DNA of 64,000 nt. Origin: Sporolactobacillus sp. Y61. GTDB lineage: Bacteria; Bacillota; Bacilli; Bacillales; Sporolactobacillaceae. The stretch lies in NCBI RefSeq assembly GCF_040529185.1, contig NZ_CP159510.1, forward strand, positions 1,178,001-1,242,000, read 5' to 3'. Position 1 is the first letter of the stretch. The number at the start of each line of letters is the position of its first letter. Below are positions 60,005 to 64,000 of this stretch, piece by piece. Made by a program: the position numbers and the translations under genes. Under the pieces are notes generated by a model, which was not told where the DNA came from, did no database searches, and was given only the letters and a program-made list of their open reading frames with translations.

Positions 60005-61858
60005 ATGGACTTTAGAAAAACAGGGGAAGAAATTCTTCAAGCTGTTGGTGGTGAAAAAAATGTCAAATCGCTCATCCATTGTGCAACGAGACTTCGCTTC
60101 AAACTAAAAAATACATCTAAGGTAAAGAAAGATGAGGTTGAGCAAATTGAAGGCGTGATCACCGTTGTTGAAAGCGGCGGACAGTTTCAAGTTGTTATCG
60201 GTAACTCAGTAGGAAAAGTTTTTGATGCTATTATGGAGAATTCACATTTGGGTGATGAATCTACCGGTCATGAATTGAGTGAAAACGATGACAAAGAAAA
60301 TATTTTTGGAAAAGCAATAGACATTATTTCTGGGATATTTACTCCGTTCCTCGGTGCACTGGCTGGTGCTGGTATTCTGAAAGGACTGCTTGCGTTGTTT
60401 GTTGCGGTCGGCTGGATGTCTTCCACAAGCGGAACCTATCAAATCTGGTATGCAGCGAGTGACAGTGTTTTCTACTTTCTGCCAATTCTTCTTGCATTTA
60501 CTTCGGCTAAACAGTTCAAAGCTAATCAATTTGTAGCCGTTGTCATGGCAGGTGCACTGATTTATCCAAATCTGGTTGCACTGGCAGGAAAAGGTGAAGG
60601 GCTGACCTTCTTCGGTATTCCGGTTGTTTTGATGAATTATGCATCAACGGTTATTCCGATTATTCTGGCCGTCTGGATCCTGTCACTATTGGAGCCCTTA
60701 CTGAATCGATTGATTCATGAAAGCCTGAGAAATATTCTGACTCCGATGTTTTCGTTGATGATAATGGTGCCTCTTACTTTGATTGTTGTTGGTCCACTTG
60801 GAACATATGCCAGTGATGGATTGGCACTCGGCTATTCCTGGCTTTATGAATTAGCCCCGCTTGTAGCCGGATTAATCATGGGCGCACTGTGGCAGGTATT
60901 CGTAATCTTCGGCGTTCACTGGGGCTTTGTCCCACTTATGATGAATGATCTGGCAAAAATAGGACATGATACACTTCTTCCTTTACTGGCTCCTGCAGTT
61001 CTGTCTCAGGCAGGTGCAGCCCTGGGTATTTTCCTGAAGACAAGGGACATGAAGCTAAAATCCCTCTCTGGATCTGCCTCTCTTACTGCACTTTTTGGTA
61101 TAACGGAACCGGCAATTTACGGTGTTACCCTGAAATACAAACGGCCTTTCATCTGTGCTGTGATATCCGGTGGTATTGGTGGCGCTATCGCAGGAGCGGC
61201 TCATGCACGAGCTATGTCCTTTACGATGCCCGGTCTGCTTGCACTGCCAACGTATCTGGGATCAGGCTTTACAGGCATATTAATCGGTGTTCTGATTTCC
61301 TTTATTCTTGCTGCCGTTCTGACATACTTTGTTGGTTTTAAGGATCATTCAGTTGATTCAAGGATAACGGACATACAACGTGGTGACGGCGAAACGTTGA
61401 TTAAGAAAGAAGTAGTTGGCAGTCCGCTGAAGGGTAAAGCTATACCATTGAATGAAGTGAACGATCGTGCTTTTGCATCTGGTGCACTGGGAAAAGGAAT
61501 TGCTGTCGTACCTGACGAAGGTGTACTTGAGGCTCCTGTTTCGGGTATTGTCAGTGCTGTTTATCCGACCGGACATGCGATTGGTCTGACGTCAGATGGA
61601 GGCGCTGAAATTCTGATTCATATCGGTATAGATACGGTTCGCTTAAATGGCAAGTATTTTACCGTAAAAGTCAAACAGGGGGATCATGTTGACTTGGGAC
61701 AGGTGCTCGTGACCTTTGATCTTGGGAAAATCCAACAAGAAGGTTATGATGTCACCACTTCTGTCATAGTGACAAATAGTAAAGATTATCTGGATGTGAT
61801 CGGTGCGGACAAAGCATCCGTTATCCAAAAAGAACCGTTAATGACATTGGTTATTTGA
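60005..61858 (+). CDS. bglP: PTS beta-glucoside transporter subunit IIBCA
   Basis: ATG 60005 (MDFRKTGEEILQAVGGEKNV) follows AGGGAGG; the frame is open upstream to 59888 through the RAT2/terminator region, which is not coding. About 617 residues: IIB with Cys in SLIHCATRLRFKLK, IIC with about ten membrane segments (GITEPAIYGVTLKYKRPF), and IIA with the phosphorylated His in AEILIHIGIDTVRLNGKYF. Imports and phosphorylates beta-glucosides such as salicin, arbutin and cellobiose, and reports to LicT. Confidence 0.94.
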   Translation: MDFRKTGEEILQAVGGEKNVKSLIHCATRLRFKLKNTSKVKKDEVEQIEGVITVVESGGQFQVVIGNSVGKVFDAIMENSHLGDESTGHELSENDDKENIFGKAIDIISGIFTPFLGALAGAGILKGLLALFVAVGWMSSTSGTYQIWYAASDSVFYFLPILLAFTSAKQFKANQFVAVVMAGALIYPNLVALAGKGEGLTFFGIPVVLMNYASTVIPIILAVWILSLLEPLLNRLIHESLRNILTPMFSLMIMVPLTLIVVGPLGTYASDGLALGYSWLYELAPLVAGLIMGALWQVFVIFGVHWGFVPLMMNDLAKIGHDTLLPLLAPAVLSQAGAALGIFLKTRDMKLKSLSGSASLTALFGITEPAIYGVTLKYKRPFICAVISGGIGGAIAGAAHARAMSFTMPGLLALPTYLGSGFTGILIGVLISFILAAVLTYFVGFKDHSVDSRITDIQRGDGETLIKKEVVGSPLKGKAIPLNEVNDRAFASGALGKGIAVVPDEGVLEAPVSGIVSAVYPTGHAIGLTSDGGAEILIHIGIDTVRLNGKYFTVKVKQGDHVDLGQVLVTFDLGKIQQEGYDVTTSVIVTNSKDYLDVIGADKASVIQKEPLMTLVI

Positions 61859-61869
61859 TGCACTTATAA

Positions 61870-63348
<1,479 letters not shown>

Positions 63349-63386
63349 TCAATGACATTCAAGCTTTCGAATGATGATAGTAAAAA

Positions 63387-63433
63387 GAAAGACTCGAGAA
63401 CTGATTTAAACAGATCTCGAGTCTTTCTTTACT
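63387..63433 (+). terminator. Terminator of the bgl operon
   Basis: GAAAGACTCGAGA and TCTCGAGTCTTTC are perfect 13-bp inverted repeats with a 15-bp loop, followed by TTTACTTTC. A-rich on the left side, so it may be bidirectional. Confidence 0.9.
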
Positions 63434-63525
63434 TTCTTCTTATCTTATGAGCTATCATTTTGCCTAACATAACTGCAATGTGAGTGTTAGGGTAATATAT
63501 TTCCTGTTGCCAGACCCAGAACCAT

Positions 63526-63663
63526 CTAATCCATGGTAATTTCCAGTTTTGGCCAGATTTCACCTGTATTCAGTTCCGCCAGCCTGATGAGAAGCAGAGC
63601 CAGCCGGTTCAGCAAAACGTGCGTCATAATCCGACCCTTGATCCGATGGGATACGTATTTATG
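63526..63663 (-). pseudogene. IS1634-type transposase C-terminal remnant
   Basis: Minus-strand frame HKYVSHRIKGRIMTHVLLNR LALLLIRLAELNTGEIWPKL then EITMD and TAG. The run H-R-I-x-x-x-I-x-x-H-V-L-L-x-x-L-A-L-L-L-x-R-x-A-E-x-x-T-G-x-x-W-x-x-L matches the end of IS1634-like transposases. The upstream part is lost or out of frame. Different subgroup from the remnant at 47528. Confidence 0.5.
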
Positions 63664-63825
63664 TTAGCCTTATAATACACCTTTTATGGGATATCCCTTT
63701 TTCTCTAAAGAGGATCATACACGTGACGATATTGGCAGGACTGGCTGAATAAATCACCTCCTCCGGTCGAGTCCTCTTTATGAAACAGTATCGCAGCGTA
63801 TGCTCTTTTTCAATGGATTGAAACA

Positions 63826-64000
63826 TTAATAGATAATGTCCTGAGTTTCTGCACTTTTCTTTTCCAGATGATAGGTGCCCGCCTTCAGTTTTCCGTCTTC
63901 CCCGCCGGCAGGATAGCTGACGGTTACGGTAATGGTATCGTTATTCAGCGTGATGACGGCTTTTCCATTTTTGGGTTCACCGATCGCATCCATCGCCGCC
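63826..64000 (-). CDS. 3' end of an unidentified gene (runs off the window end)
   Basis: Minus-strand frame closed by TAA at 63826: AAMDAIGEPKNGKAVITLNN DTITVTVSYPAGGEDG, then a HLEKKSAETQDIIY tail. The pattern small-Gly-x-Pro ... KAVITLNNDTITV recalls copper-amine-oxidase N-terminal-like stalk domains (beta-strand rich). I cannot identify it with confidence; the rest lies beyond the window. Confidence 0.4.
   Translation of the reverse strand, partial: AAMDAIGEPKNGKAVITLNNDTITVTVSYPAGGEDGKLKAGTYHLEKKSAETQDIIY

Overview
The window comes from a low-to-mid GC, spore-former-like member of the Bacillota (Bacillales). A Sporolactobacillaceae-type bacterium is my best guess. This rests on Bacillus-type ribosome binding sites with TTG/GTG starts, sigma-A promoters, CcpA cre boxes, LicT/BglP and GabR regulation, MurQ/MupG muropeptide recycling and YwqH/YwqI/LXG genes. 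No marker gene (rRNA, ribosomal protein) is present, so the genus is inferred, not shown.

Layout. 1-410: 5' part of a lipoprotein with a glycosidase-like domain. 410-1480: palindromic repeats and little else. 1492-4704: a proline iminopeptidase stub cut by a TnpB element (RHH protein plus TnpB), which itself carries an intact IS256-family insertion. 4850-9630: a polar amino acid ABC transporter (SBP, two permeases, ATPase). 9850-11760: a degraded segment with a putative HTH antitoxin/DUF6516-like toxin pair and a broken XRE regulator. 12451-17009: a type VII secretion LXG effector locus with YwqH- and YwqI-like partners, a glycine-zipper toxin, a six-TM probable immunity protein and three DUF5085-like paralogues. 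17423-22506: a GNAT gene and the MurNAc recycling operon mupG-murQ-murP-murR under a cre-controlled promoter. 22897-26382: cystine symporter TcyP, a GntR/UTRA regulator and DeoC. 26911-34599: an alpha-mannosidase, a sugar ABC transporter and a divergent GntR/LacI-hybrid regulator. 34600-36405: a decayed stretch and a coiled-coil gene built from 63-bp repeats.

36522-44295 is a complete corrinoid salvage operon under a cobalamin riboswitch: btuF, btuC, a btuD-cbiZ fusion, cobU, cobS, cobC, a second cobU-like gene, cblT and cblS. It couples uptake and trimming of corrinoids to nucleotide-loop assembly with salvaged alpha-ribazole. A probable group II intron fragment lies inside it. 44311-48313 is a graveyard: an orphan antitoxin, MgtC, fragments of DeoR, IS630, ISLre2 and IS1634, and the tail of an ATP-binding regulator. 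48369-55944: an SDR pseudogene with one nonsense codon, then a GabR-regulated gabT / amino acid ABC transporter / second class III aminotransferase cluster, whose last gene has a G9 tract at its ribosome binding site. 56165-58016: a second copy of the orphan antitoxin followed by a broken RelE toxin, and an intact HTH antitoxin/PIN toxin module. 58820-63433: a beta-glucoside operon licT-bglP-bglH with two RAT/terminator switches. The window ends with an IS1634-type remnant and the 3' end of an unidentified gene.

The most interesting accessory content is the LXG effector cluster, the toxin-antitoxin material in three states of decay, the nested insertion elements and the fused BtuD-CbiZ salvage operon.
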